In this document: piece by piece, positions 14,638 through 20,997 of the stretch
How the letters are laid out: every line of letters begins with the position of its first letter
Numbering within the stretch: the stretch's first letter is position 1
Origin: JAFAHZ01 sp035656415
Lineage (GTDB): Bacteria; Vulcanimicrobiota; Vulcanimicrobiia; Vulcanimicrobiales; Vulcanimicrobiaceae
Reading direction: 5' to 3'
NCBI GenBank assembly: GCA_035656415.1
Contig: DASRSM010000191.1
Location: 1-20,997, forward strand
DNA: 20,997 bases
The notes under the pieces: model-generated
Database searches by the model: none
What the model was told of the DNA's origin: nothing
The model's input: the letters and a program-made list of their open reading frames with translations, nothing else
Position numbers and translations under genes: made by a program

Positions 14638-15623
14638 CTATTAACGAAGCTCATGTCGGGATAGCGTTGCCCGCTGGCGACTTGCGGCGGAAATACGGCG
14701 TCGAGACGGGCGAGTTCGTCCGCCGAGAGTCTGATACTGTCGGCGTGCACGTTCTCCTCGAGGTACTTCACGTGCTTGGTTCCGGGAATCGGCACGACGT
14801 CGTCGCCCTGGGCCAGCAGCCACGCCAATCCGACTTGTGAAGGCGTGCAGTCCTTCGCGGCGGCGATGCGCTTGACGTGTTCGACCAGCTCGAGGTTCTT
14901 GTAGAAGTTTTCGCGGCTGAAGCGCGGCGAGCTGCGGCGGAAGTCGTTCTCTTCGAAATCGTCGTGCGATTGAAACCGTCCCGTGAGAAATCCGCGCCCC
15001 AGCGGGCTGTACGCAACGATCGCCGTTCCGCATTCGCGCGCCGCGTCGAGCTGACCGTTCTCTTCGAGATCGCGCGACCACAGCGACCATTCGTTCTGCA
15101 CTGCCGAAATGGGGTGCACGCGATGCGCGCGCCGCAGCGTTTCCGCGCTGGCTTCCGAAAGCCCGAGATATTTTACTTTTCCGGCGCGAACCAGTTCGGA
15201 CATCGCTCCGACCGTTTCTTCGATCGGAACGTCCAGGTCGACGCGATGCTGATAGTACAGATCGACGTACTCGACGTTGAGCCGCTCCAGCGACGCGTCG
15301 CAAGCGGCCTTGACGTAATCGGGACGGCCGCTGATCGTTCGTTTCGACGGATCGTCGTCGTGGCGCACGATGCCAAATTTCGTCGCGAGAAAGATTTGCG
15401 AACGCGGTTGGCCCGCAATAACCATGCCGACGAGCCGCTCGTTTTCGCCGGCACCGTACATGTCTGCGGTGTCGAGCATCGTGACGCCGAGCTCGAGGGC
15501 GCGCTCAATCGTGCGAATCGATTCGGCTTCGTCGCGCGGTCCGTAAAACTCCGACATGCCCATGCAGCCCAAGCCGATTGCCGAAACCAGCGGGCCGTTG
15601 TTTCCTAATTGCCGTTGTCTCAT
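14634..15623 (-). CDS. Aldo/keto reductase (AKR13-like)
   Basis: A 329-residue NADPH-dependent oxidoreductase of the (beta/alpha)8 type. The catalytic tetrad is visible: Asp51 and Tyr56 (LDTADMYGAGENE), Lys82 (ATKFG) and His126 (YYQHRVD). It has the N-terminal IGLGCMGMSEFYG and the cofactor segment VPIPGTKHVKYLEEN at about 275-290. The QHRVD and GMSEFYG patterns point to the AKR13/YajO-like group, which act on assorted aldehydes and ketones; the substrate here is unknown. Translation is coupled to gcdH by a 4-nt overlap, and the gene lies 27 nt after the SRPBCC gene. Confidence 0.9.
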   Translation of the reverse strand: MRQRQLGNNGPLVSAIGLGCMGMSEFYGPRDEAESIRTIERALELGVTMLDTADMYGAGENERLVGMVIAGQPRSQIFLATKFGIVRHDDDPSKRTISGRPDYVKAACDASLERLNVEYVDLYYQHRVDLDVPIEETVGAMSELVRAGKVKYLGLSEASAETLRRAHRVHPISAVQNEWSLWSRDLEENGQLDAARECGTAIVAYSPLGRGFLTGRFQSHDDFEENDFRRSSPRFSRENFYKNLELVEHVKRIAAAKDCTPSQVGLAWLLAQGDDVVPIPGTKHVKYLEENVHADSIRLSADELARLDAVFPPQVASGQRYPDMSFVNR

Positions 15624-15650
15624 AACGGATTCAAGACTCGCCGCGGGCGG

Positions 15651-16076
15651 CTAGCGTTTCAGGACGCGAGCCAGCTTATCGAACAGCGCTTCGGTCGAAC
15701 GTTCGAATTGATCTTCAAAGCGCCGCCACAGCAGGCGGCCGTCCGTTTCCGATAACATCGCGTCGACGCGATATTCGAGCACGGTTTCCTTGCCTTGGGT
15801 CGAGAGATGAAATGCGTGCGTACCGTCGACGCCGTCGTTCTGAAAGCGCCACACGATGCGTTCCTCGGGGACCGATTCTTCCAGAACCCCGTGGATGCCG
15901 AGGTGCCACTCTTCCGTCTTTCCAGGAACGAGCGGGCCGGGCGATCGCATAAACGGCTGCGACGCGAAGGGCCAAATCTGATCGCCCGAAGTCCCCATCT
16001 CTTCCAAGAGATGGAAGATGCGACGTTTCGTACCGTGGAACGTTCGCGAACGGGATTCATGCAGCTCGATCGGCAT
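15651..16076 (-). CDS. SRPBCC (START/Bet v1-like) family protein
   Basis: A 141-residue protein with the pattern of a helix-grip lipid-binding fold. It opens with a strand and helix (SRTFHGTKRRIFHLLEEMG), followed by a run of strands (GKTEEWHLG, ERIVWRFQND, THAFHLS, ETVLEYRVDAM). It ends in a long C-terminal helix (LLWRRFEDQFERSTEALFDKLARVLKR region). The GTHAFHLSTQGKETVLEY segment resembles polyketide cyclase/SRPBCC members. No catalytic motif or ligand can be assigned. It sits 14 nt after the second CHR gene and likely shares the transcript. Confidence 0.65.
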   Translation of the reverse strand: MPIELHESRSRTFHGTKRRIFHLLEEMGTSGDQIWPFASQPFMRSPGPLVPGKTEEWHLGIHGVLEESVPEERIVWRFQNDGVDGTHAFHLSTQGKETVLEYRVDAMLSETDGRLLWRRFEDQFERSTEALFDKLARVLKR

Positions 16077-16090
16077 GGCTTGCCTGTTCG

Positions 16091-16633
16091 CTATCTTAAG
16101 GCGATTATCCCCACGGCACCCGACGCGGCGATAAGGAGCGGCGCACTCAACTTGGTGCGAAGCATCAGCACGGTGACCACCAAGGTCACCGCATAGGCCA
16201 CTAGCCCCGAGGCGGTGCCGCGGCTAATCGTCCACACGCTCGACCAGACAAGTCCCACAATTGCCGGCGCCAACCCATGCGAGACGATCGCCCGCCAGGG
16301 TGAGGCTTGAAAACGCGTCCAGAAGACGTCGACGACGACCATGATCACGCTCGACGGAACGAACATCCCGACGGTTGCGGCGAGCGCGCCGAGCCAGGGG
16401 CGTCCGGGCATTGCCGCATAGCCAATCAGCGCGGCGAAGACGGTCGTCGGACCCGGCACGAGTTTGCCGATCGTGTAGAACTGCGTGAACTGATCGTTGG
16501 TAATCCACTGATACGTAACGACCGCGTCGCGATGCATCTGCGGAATGATGCCCTTGCCGCCGCCGAAGCCGAGCACCGATAGCTGCGAGAACGTCCACAG
16601 TATGTGCAGCAGGGTCGATGCGGTCGCGTTCAC
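16091..16633 (-). CDS. Chromate transporter family protein, second half-size subunit
   Basis: One of two tandem short-chain CHR (ChrA-type) proteins; pairs of about 180-200 residues work in place of the fused 400-residue ChrA. The 180-residue product has the CHR hallmarks FGGG (23-26) and PGP (60-62), with several hydrophobic helices (LGALAATVGMFVPSSVIMVV, SGLVAYAVTLVVTVLML, PLLIAASGAVGIIAL). The start is the GTG at 16633, which overlaps the stop of the first CHR gene in GTGA. Chromate or sulfate export is the family role; the real substrate is not shown by sequence. Confidence 0.85.
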   Translation of the reverse strand: MNATASTLLHILWTFSQLSVLGFGGGKGIIPQMHRDAVVTYQWITNDQFTQFYTIGKLVPGPTTVFAALIGYAAMPGRPWLGALAATVGMFVPSSVIMVVVDVFWTRFQASPWRAIVSHGLAPAIVGLVWSSVWTISRGTASGLVAYAVTLVVTVLMLRTKLSAPLLIAASGAVGIIALR

Positions 16634-17214
16634 GAGTTGGCCTTTGCCTTGCGCGATTTGCGATATTCGCGCGCGATGCCAATGCCGCCGAACAGCACCA
16701 GCGTTAGAAGCAGCGGCATCTTGAAGTACGTCACGGCCACCGCGGTGAGAATCAGAAGGACGATCTTCATCCAGTCGTCGCGTTCGTCCCAGCTGAGCTC
16801 GAGCGCGTTGCCCAACGTCAGGCCCAGAGCTCCGACCGCACATCCGCGCAGCGCGCCGTGCACGTAGGGATTCGACGAGTACTTAAAGTAAAGCGCGCCG
16901 GCGATCAATACGATGACGAACGGCGGCACGCTCGCGCCCAAGAACGCGGCGATCGCGCCGGAAATGCCGCGGACTCGCTGCCCGCAGTAAATCGCCAAGT
17001 TGAGAATGTTCGGTCCCGGCAAGACTTGCGCGAGCTCGAGCCCGTCCATGAAGAGTTCGTTGTCCATCCAGCCTTTGGAAACGACTTGATGGCGGATGCT
17101 GGCTTTCTGTCCGCCGCCGAACGCGGTCGACGAGATTGCCGCGAACGTGAGCGCGACGGAAAGAAGTGATGGTTTTGCAGTCGCTACCGCGGGCGCGGCC
17201 GCGTCAGCCGACAT
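16630..17214 (-). CDS. Chromate transporter family protein, first half-size subunit
   Basis: The 194-residue partner of the following CHR gene. It has AFGGGQKASIRHQVV (FGGG at 32-35), a Trp-Met-Asp-Asn-Glu segment, and AQVLPGPNILNLAIYCGQRV (PGP at 66-68), which is the N-terminal-domain signature of CHR proteins. Hydrophobic helices follow at about 84-111, 120-138 and 151-182, then a basic tail. The ATG at 17214 overlaps the end of the HIT gene by 11 nt. Two coupled half-size genes probably form a heterodimer. Confidence 0.87.
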   Translation of the reverse strand: MSADAAAPAVATAKPSLLSVALTFAAISSTAFGGGQKASIRHQVVSKGWMDNELFMDGLELAQVLPGPNILNLAIYCGQRVRGISGAIAAFLGASVPPFVIVLIAGALYFKYSSNPYVHGALRGCAVGALGLTLGNALELSWDERDDWMKIVLLILTAVAVTYFKMPLLLTLVLFGGIGIAREYRKSRKAKANS

Positions 17215-17647
17215 CCGGAAGGGGACCGTCCACGGTCGGATAGGTGTGCTTTCCAGAGAGAATGTGGATGTGTACGTGCTCGGTGTGCTGATACGGCGGC
17301 AGCACGCCCATTCGAATCATGAATCCTTTTTCTTGTAGGCCGAGCTTCAGCGCAACTTTTTGAATGCCGGCGACGAGACGGTTCCAAATGCGCGAATCGC
17401 CCAATCCGAGATCGAGCAGCGTCGGAATCCATCGCTTCGGAATGATGACGACGTGGATTTCCCACCACTCTTCTTTACTCTGATCGACGTTGTGCTTAAA
17501 CGCGAAGACGTCTTCGTCTTCGTACACGACTTCGTCGGCCCTGGCGCGCGTGCCGTCCAAGCGGCCGCGAAAGGTATGCTGCGGATCGGGCTTCTCCCAA
17601 TGCTTTTGCTCGGGCCCGGATACGAGCTCGGAAATCCACTGCGTCAT
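17204..17647 (-). CDS. HIT-family protein with an intact histidine triad
   Basis: HIT proteins are nucleotide hydrolases or transferases acting on the alpha-phosphate of nucleotide conjugates. This 147-residue protein carries the full triad His124-Val-His126-Ile-His128 (QHTEHVHIHILSGK) and the upstream strand EIHVVIIPKRWIPTLLDL typical of the fold. The ATG at 17647 has GGGGA about 11 nt upstream; in-frame starts further up read into the divergent gene and are rejected. It leads the operon with the CHR pair, SRPBCC, AKR and gcdH. A 57-bp gap separates it from a divergent paralogue. The substrate is unknown. Confidence 0.88.
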   Translation of the reverse strand: MTQWISELVSGPEQKHWEKPDPQHTFRGRLDGTRARADEVVYEDEDVFAFKHNVDQSKEEWWEIHVVIIPKRWIPTLLDLGLGDSRIWNRLVAGIQKVALKLGLQEKGFMIRMGVLPPYQHTEHVHIHILSGKHTYPTVDGPLPDVG

Positions 17648-17704
17648 GACGAGCAATTCCCCGCGTTCCAGGATTTTCCCCGTAGCCGCGATAAGACGCG
17701 CCTC

Positions 17705-18145
17705 ATGGCCGTCGATCGCAGGAAACCAAAAATCACGCCCGCCGACGTACTCTCGGGCGAGCCGAGCTGGCCCAAAGAAGAGCGCGCGTGGGAGAAAGCT
17801 GTTGGCGACAACGAGGTCGTCTACGAAGACAAGCACGTCGTCGTCTATCACGATCCCGTCGACGAAGAACACGAGTCGGAACGCGTTCCCGGTGAGATCC
17901 GCTGCACGCTCATCGTCAAAGACAAAGAAACCGTGCACAGTCTCATGGACTTGGCCGTTACCGACGAAAACCTCAACGCGCACATCCTGCACGGCCTGCA
18001 GCAAGCCGCGTATGCATTAGGTCTCGAGAAAAAGGGCTTCGAAGTGCGCGCGCACGTCTATCCGCCGCTGCAGCACCGTCCGGAGCTCGCGTTCAAGTTG
18101 CGATCGGGTAAACCGCCGAAGAAAGGCGATGCCGCCGCCGGTTAA
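17705..18145 (+). CDS. Degenerate HIT-like paralogue without the histidine triad
   Basis: A 146-residue protein that aligns along most of its length with the divergent HIT protein. Shared elements include VVYED, PVD/NVD, GEIR/WEIH, LMDL/LLDL, GLQQAAYALGLEKKGF against GIQKVALKLGLQEKGF, PP-x-QH and SGK. The three catalytic histidines are replaced: Glu127, Ala129 and Lys131 stand where His124, His126 and His128 stand in the paralogue. It is therefore unlikely to be a HIT hydrolase and may bind ligand or partner. The ATG at 17705 is chosen because codons upstream overlap the HIT gene; the ribosome-binding site is weak. Confidence 0.75.
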   Translation: MAVDRRKPKITPADVLSGEPSWPKEERAWEKAVGDNEVVYEDKHVVVYHDPVDEEHESERVPGEIRCTLIVKDKETVHSLMDLAVTDENLNAHILHGLQQAAYALGLEKKGFEVRAHVYPPLQHRPELAFKLRSGKPPKKGDAAAG

Positions 18146-18154
18146 TGCTGCGGT

Positions 18155-18418
18155 CTACTTCTCTTCTTTCTCGACCACTACCACCGTCTTCGGTCCGAAG
18201 TTCCTTTCGGCGAGCTTGGCGAGTCCCTGAACGATCGCGATCGCAATGATCGTAATGATGATGGCATAGAGCAACTCAGCCCAGACGCCGGCTCCGGGTT
18301 TGAGAAAGATGGCGATGAAATCGGAGATGAACTTGTTCCACGCGCCGGCAGCAATTAGACCGAAAGCCACCGTCGCGAGCGAGATCATCGTGCCGAGGTA
18401 GGTCGGTTTGATTTCCAC
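18155..18418 (-). CDS. Small membrane protein, DUF5654-like
   Basis: An 87-residue protein with two hydrophobic helices: one in TMISLATVAFGLIAAGAWNK and one in ELLYAIIITIIAIAIVQGLA. A charged C-terminus (VVVVEKEEK) follows. The AFGL-x-AA-x-AWN motif followed by a second helix with YAIIITIIA is what I recall of DUF5654 proteins, whose role is unknown. The GTG start at 18418 is chosen for its excellent AGGAGGGG site 5 nt upstream, over a TTG at 18442. It converges with the degenerate HIT-like gene (9 nt between stops). Confidence 0.65.
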   Translation of the reverse strand: MEIKPTYLGTMISLATVAFGLIAAGAWNKFISDFIAIFLKPGAGVWAELLYAIIITIIAIAIVQGLAKLAERNFGPKTVVVVEKEEK

Positions 18419-18458
18419 TAGCGCCCCTCCTGAATCAAGCAAGCGGACTGCACGTTTT

Positions 18459-18486
18459 AGGCTACGCGACCGCTAAGGTCCGTCAA
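18459..18486 (-). promoter_or_regulatory. Candidate promoter of the DUF5654-like gene
   Basis: On the minus strand, TTGACG (18486-18481) and TAGCCT (18464-18459) are 16 bp apart. It is located about 40 nt upstream of the GTG start. The -10 is only a fair match. No equally good promoter is visible for the divergent S53 gene in this 107-bp gap. Confidence 0.4.
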
Positions 18487-18525
18487 CCTACAACCATGGC
18501 CCTTCCTCGGAGGAGGTCACTCACA

Positions 18526-19959
18526 ATGGAGCTTCGCACCCTATCGGCACGAGCCGCCTCATTACTCGCCAGCGCAGCGGTAGTGGGTTTGGCCGCCTGC
18601 TCGAACGGTACGCAGTCGTCAGCGATCCCGCAGACGTCCATACCGCAATCGCAAAATGCCGCCCAACCTGCGTCGCTGAGCAAGAGCAAAATCGTCTATA
18701 CGTCGCGCTTCCTTCCGTCGGCGCACCGCAAAGGTGTGCGCGACTCGTCGAACGTTATTTACAAGGCGAATCCGCCGATGAGCAAGGCGGCCGTCTCGCC
18801 GGGAGCGTTCCCGCCGCCATCGTCCTGCGTGGCCCAGTTCGGATTAGCGTGCTACACTCCGGCGTTGATCCGCACGGGATATGACGTTCCTAGCACCCTC
18901 AACGGCAGCGGTCAAACGATCGTCATCGTCGACGCCTACGGCAGTCCGACGGTACAGAGCGATCTGCACACGTTCGATGCCGCGATGGGGCTGCCCGACC
19001 CCACGCTCAACGTTTACTATCCGACCGGCAAGCCGCCGGCGTTCGCCCCACACAACGGCACGCAAGCCGGCTGGGCAAACGAAACCAATCTCGACACGCA
19101 GTGGGCGCACGCGATCGCTCCTGGTGCGAAGATCGCACTCGTGATCGCGTCGAGTAACTACGGCAACGTTTTGAACGCCGCCGTGCGCTTCGCCATCGAC
19201 AATCATCTCGGCAACGTCATCAGCCTCAGCTGGGGATCGCCGGAAGCGGCGATCGCCGGACTCGGCAACAACACGCAGGTGCTGCAAGCGGATAAGAACT
19301 TCCAGGCGGCCGAAGAGGCCGGTATTACCGTTCTCGCTTCGTCTGGTGACGGCGGTGCAACCAACAGCGGCACAACCGCTAACGCGTCATTTCCGGCATC
19401 GGATCCGCTGGTAACCGCGGTCGGCGGCACGAATCTCTTCCTCAGCGATACGGGCGCCTATGAGAGCGAAACCGTGTGGAACGACAGCGACGATTGTCCG
19501 TTCGGCTGCCATGACGGCGTCTTCGGCGCCACCGGCGGCGCACCGAGCAAGATCTTCGCGGCACCGGCATATCAAGAGGCGCTTTCCGGGCGCTCGGCGC
19601 GTACGACGTCGGACGTCGCTTATAACGCTTCGGTGTATACCGGCGTGCTCGTCTATCTCGGCTTCCTGGGCAACAACTCCGGGTTCTACTTCTTCGGCGG
19701 CACCAGTGAAGGCGCGCCGCAGTGGGCAGGATTGGTCGCGCTCGCCGATCAGTCCGCAGGACACGGTTTGGGACTCATCAGTCCGGCGCTTTATGCAATC
19801 GGCGCCAACGCGTCGAAGTACGCGGCGGACTTCCACGACGTGACCGTTGGCGACAACGTGTGGAACGGCGCGGGATTCTCTGCCAAGACCGGTTACGATC
19901 TGCCGACCGGACTTGGAACACCTAAGGCGACGAATCTGATCAACGATCTCGCGCACTAA
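18526..19959 (+). CDS. S53 family (sedolisin) serine-carboxyl peptidase, lipoprotein
   Basis: A secreted acid-type protease of 477 residues. A signal peptide ends in a lipobox (LAAC, Cys25), so it is probably anchored as a lipoprotein. The catalytic set is complete: Glu186 and Asp190 (NETNLD), oxyanion Asp275 (SSGDGGA) and Ser394 (GGTSEGAPQWAG). The C-terminal end has the usual calcium-site region and GYDLPTGLGTP. Only about 80 residues lie between the lipid-modified Cys and the catalytic domain (from about YTPALIRTGYD), so the usual 150-190 residue activation prodomain is missing or replaced. The ATG at 18526 is chosen for its GGAGGAGG site; an upstream ATG at 18496 would spoil the signal peptide. 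Confidence 0.92.
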   Translation: MELRTLSARAASLLASAAVVGLAACSNGTQSSAIPQTSIPQSQNAAQPASLSKSKIVYTSRFLPSAHRKGVRDSSNVIYKANPPMSKAAVSPGAFPPPSSCVAQFGLACYTPALIRTGYDVPSTLNGSGQTIVIVDAYGSPTVQSDLHTFDAAMGLPDPTLNVYYPTGKPPAFAPHNGTQAGWANETNLDTQWAHAIAPGAKIALVIASSNYGNVLNAAVRFAIDNHLGNVISLSWGSPEAAIAGLGNNTQVLQADKNFQAAEEAGITVLASSGDGGATNSGTTANASFPASDPLVTAVGGTNLFLSDTGAYESETVWNDSDDCPFGCHDGVFGATGGAPSKIFAAPAYQEALSGRSARTTSDVAYNASVYTGVLVYLGFLGNNSGFYFFGGTSEGAPQWAGLVALADQSAGHGLGLISPALYAIGANASKYAADFHDVTVGDNVWNGAGFSAKTGYDLPTGLGTPKATNLINDLAH

Positions 19960-19978
19960 TTCCCGACGGCAAAATGAA

Positions 19979-20006
19979 GAGGCCCGGGAAACCCGGGCCT
20001 CTTTTT
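19979..20006. terminator. Bidirectional Rho-independent terminator between the S53 gene and rpsJ
   Basis: A perfect 10-bp GC stem (GAGGCCCGGG, loop AAA, CCCGGGCCTC) is followed on the plus strand by TTTTT at 20002-20006, ending the S53 transcript. On the minus strand the stem is followed by TTCATTTT, so it can also stop transcription coming from tuf-rpsJ. Confidence 0.88.
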
Positions 20007-20030
20007 AATTTCCGAAAACCGCCTACGCCT

Positions 20031-20062
20031 TGACCCTTCGACTCGCTTCGCTCGCTCAGGAC
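20031..20062. repeat. REP-like repeat copy downstream of rpsJ
   Basis: The plus strand contains CCCTTCGACTCGCTTCGCTC and then GCTCAGGACT. It shares the CCCTTCGAC...CTCAGGAC frame with the copies at 4534-4560, 6065-6084 and 6511-6532 but has a longer TCGCTTCGCTCG centre. It lies in the convergent gap between the S53 gene and rpsJ. Confidence 0.7.
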
Positions 20063-20087
20063 TGCGGCCGTCGGGAATAGAGCTGAG

Positions 20088-20396
20088 TTACGCCTTCAAC
20101 TCGATGTCGACGCCGGCCGGCAAGTCGAGGTGCATGAGCGCGTCCATCGTCTTGGGCGACGCCTGCAGAATATCGATGAGCCGTTTGTGCGTGCGCATCT
20201 CGAAGTGCTCGCGCGACTTCTTGTCATTGTTGGTCGACCGCTGCACGCAGAACCGGTTGATCTCCGTGGGGAGCGGCACCGGTCCGCTGACGAACGCGCC
20301 CGTGCGCTTCGCCGTCTCGACGATACGCTCGGCGGATTGATCGAGGACCTTGTGATCGTACGCTTTCAGGCGAATGCGAATCTTCTGCTTAGACAT
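20088..20396 (-). CDS. rpsJ: 30S ribosomal protein S10 / NusE
   Basis: S10 is a 30S head protein and, as NusE, pairs with NusB on boxA RNA in transcription antitermination. The 102-residue product starts MSKQKIRIRLKAYDHKVLDQ. It contains GPVPLPTEINRFCVQRST and HFEMRTHKRLIDI and ends DLPAGVDIELKA, all standard. It directly follows tuf as in the str/S10 junction, but the next gene on this strand is not rplC. A terminator lies downstream, so tuf-rpsJ probably ends its own transcript. Confidence 0.98.
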   Translation of the reverse strand: MSKQKIRIRLKAYDHKVLDQSAERIVETAKRTGAFVSGPVPLPTEINRFCVQRSTNNDKKSREHFEMRTHKRLIDILQASPKTMDALMHLDLPAGVDIELKA

Positions 20397-20405
20397 CTTT
20401 CTCTT

Positions 20406-20439
20406 ATCTTACTTGGCGTAGTTCAGTTTTCAAGGATCC
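20406..20439 (-). promoter_or_regulatory. Possible boxA-like site and/or promoter upstream of rpsJ
   Basis: On the minus strand GGATCCTTGAAAACTGAAC (20439-20421) resembles the boxA of rRNA operons (CTTTGAAAACT in Bacillus), which NusB-S10 binds. The same bases also fit a promoter: TTGAAA (20433-20428), 16 bp, TAAGAT (20411-20406). That promoter would give an almost leaderless rpsJ transcript. Both readings are inference. Confidence 0.4.
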
Positions 20440-20445
20440 GTTGGT

Positions 20446-20461
20446 GTTGCCGCGAGGCAAC
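20446..20461 (-). other. Small hairpin between tuf and rpsJ
   Basis: GTTGCC-GCGA-GGCAAC makes a 6-bp stem with a 4-nt loop, starting 3 nt after the tuf stop. No U-run follows on the minus strand, so it is not a convincing terminator; it may mark an mRNA processing or protective structure. Confidence 0.4.
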
Positions 20462-20464
20462 GCG

Positions 20465-20997
20465 TTACTCGGCAACGGCGGTTACGACGCCGGCGCCGAC
20501 CGTGCGGCCGCCTTCGCGGATCGCGAAGCGCAGACCCTCTTCACACGCGATCGGCGTGATCAGCTCGACGTCCATTTGAACGTTGTCGCCCGGCATTACC
20601 ATCTCAACGCCTTCGGGCAACTTGATGGTGCCCGTCACGTCGGTCGTGCGGAAGTAGAACTGCGGACGGTAGTTTCCGAAGAACGGCGTGTGACGCCCGC
20701 CCTCTTCTTTCGAGAGGACGTAGACTTCGGCTTTGAACTTCTTATGCGGCTTCACCGAACCCGGCTTGGCCAACACTTGTCCGCGCTCGATCTCGTTACG
20801 ATCGATACCGCGCAGCAGCACGCCGATGTTGTCGCCCGCGATGCCCGAGTCGAGCAGCTTGCGGAACATCTCGATGCCCGTAACGACGGTCTTCTTCGTC
20901 TCTTCTTTGAGGCCGACGATCTCGATTTCTTCGCCGACCTTCACCTGACCGCGCTCGACGCGGCCCGTACCGACCGTACCGCGGCCGGTGATCGTAA
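20465..20997 (-). CDS. tuf: Elongation factor Tu, C-terminal part
   Basis: EF-Tu delivers aminoacyl-tRNA to the ribosome. 176 codons are in the window; the gene continues beyond the right edge, so the GTPase domain is not seen. The visible part starts TITGRGTVGTGRVERGQVKV, which is the beginning of domain II. It then shows VTGIEMFRKLLD and GDNIGVLLRGI, and domain III with HTPFFGNYRPQFYFRTTDVTG and the closing GRTVGAGVV. Its position just upstream of rpsJ is the normal end of the str operon. Confidence 0.98.
   Translation of the reverse strand, partial: TITGRGTVGTGRVERGQVKVGEEIEIVGLKEETKKTVVTGIEMFRKLLDSGIAGDNIGVLLRGIDRNEIERGQVLAKPGSVKPHKKFKAEVYVLSKEEGGRHTPFFGNYRPQFYFRTTDVTGTIKLPEGVEMVMPGDNVQMDVELITPIACEEGLRFAIREGGRTVGAGVVTAVAE

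Larger units (their letters stand above)
19960..20077. repeat. 11-bp perfect inverted repeat enclosing the terminator and a REP-like copy
   Basis: TTCCCGACGGC at 19960-19970 is exactly complementary to GCCGTCGGGAA at 20067-20077. The 96 bases between them hold the bidirectional terminator and a REP-like repeat copy. The stop of the S53 gene touches one arm; the other ends 10 nt from the rpsJ stop. Confidence 0.6.

Noticed and set aside
18496..18525. Earlier ATG for the S53 gene at 18496
   Set aside because: It has no ribosome-binding site and would add ten basic and polar residues before the signal peptide; GGAGGAGG stands just before the ATG at 18526.

Overview
This is a high-GC bacterial window whose main body is one long ribosomal-protein gene array read on the minus strand. 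From right to left it holds the 3' end of tuf, then rpsJ, an unrelated 6.7 kb accessory block, and then 25 closely packed genes from rplC to rpsM: rplC, rplD, rplW, rplB, rpsS, rplV, rpsC, rplP, rpmC, rpsQ, rplN, rplX, rplE, rpsN, rpsH, rplF, rplR, rpsE, rplO, secY, adk, map, infA, rpmJ, rpsM. Junctions are mostly 1-4 nt overlaps (TAATG, ATGA, GTGA) or gaps of a few bases, so the array is probably one transcript with translational coupling. A strong sigma70-like promoter (TTGACT, 17 bp, TAAACT) and a leader of about 110 nt with two hairpins lie just upstream of rplC. A long GC hairpin closes the array after rpsM.

Three departures from the textbook layout stand out. rpsJ is separated from rplC by metabolic and transport genes. 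rpmD (L30) is missing between rpsE and rplO. The array ends after rpsM, so rpsK, rpsD, rpoA and rplQ do not follow within this window. Several translation proteins carry unusual terminal extensions (L15, S17 and IF-1 at the N-terminus; L4, S3 and L22 at the C-terminus). Two of these are visibly made from short repeats read in frame: a REP-like dispersed repeat in rplO and a palindrome cluster in rplD. The rplO repeat family recurs on both sides of rpsH and near the rpsJ terminator.

The accessory block (13465-19959) holds a six-gene minus-strand operon: a HIT-family protein, two half-size chromate-transporter (CHR) proteins, an SRPBCC protein, an aldo/keto reductase and a glutaryl-CoA-dehydrogenase-like enzyme. 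Divergent from the HIT gene is a second HIT-fold paralogue that has lost the histidine triad. Next come a small DUF5654-like membrane protein (minus) and a secreted S53 (sedolisin) lipoprotein (plus). The left edge (1-402) looks like a damaged junction: the first codons of a probable TnpB-type transposon gene on the minus strand, a palindrome, and the C-terminal stub of a DUF4239-like membrane protein on the plus strand.

The organism is a bacterium with a zinc-type S14, zinc-type L36 and a type I methionine aminopeptidase. High GC, S53 lipoproteins, these REP-like repeats and the low-complexity tails remind me of Candidatus Eremiobacterota (WPS-2) or a neighbouring deep phylum. That placement is an inference from recall, not a database result.
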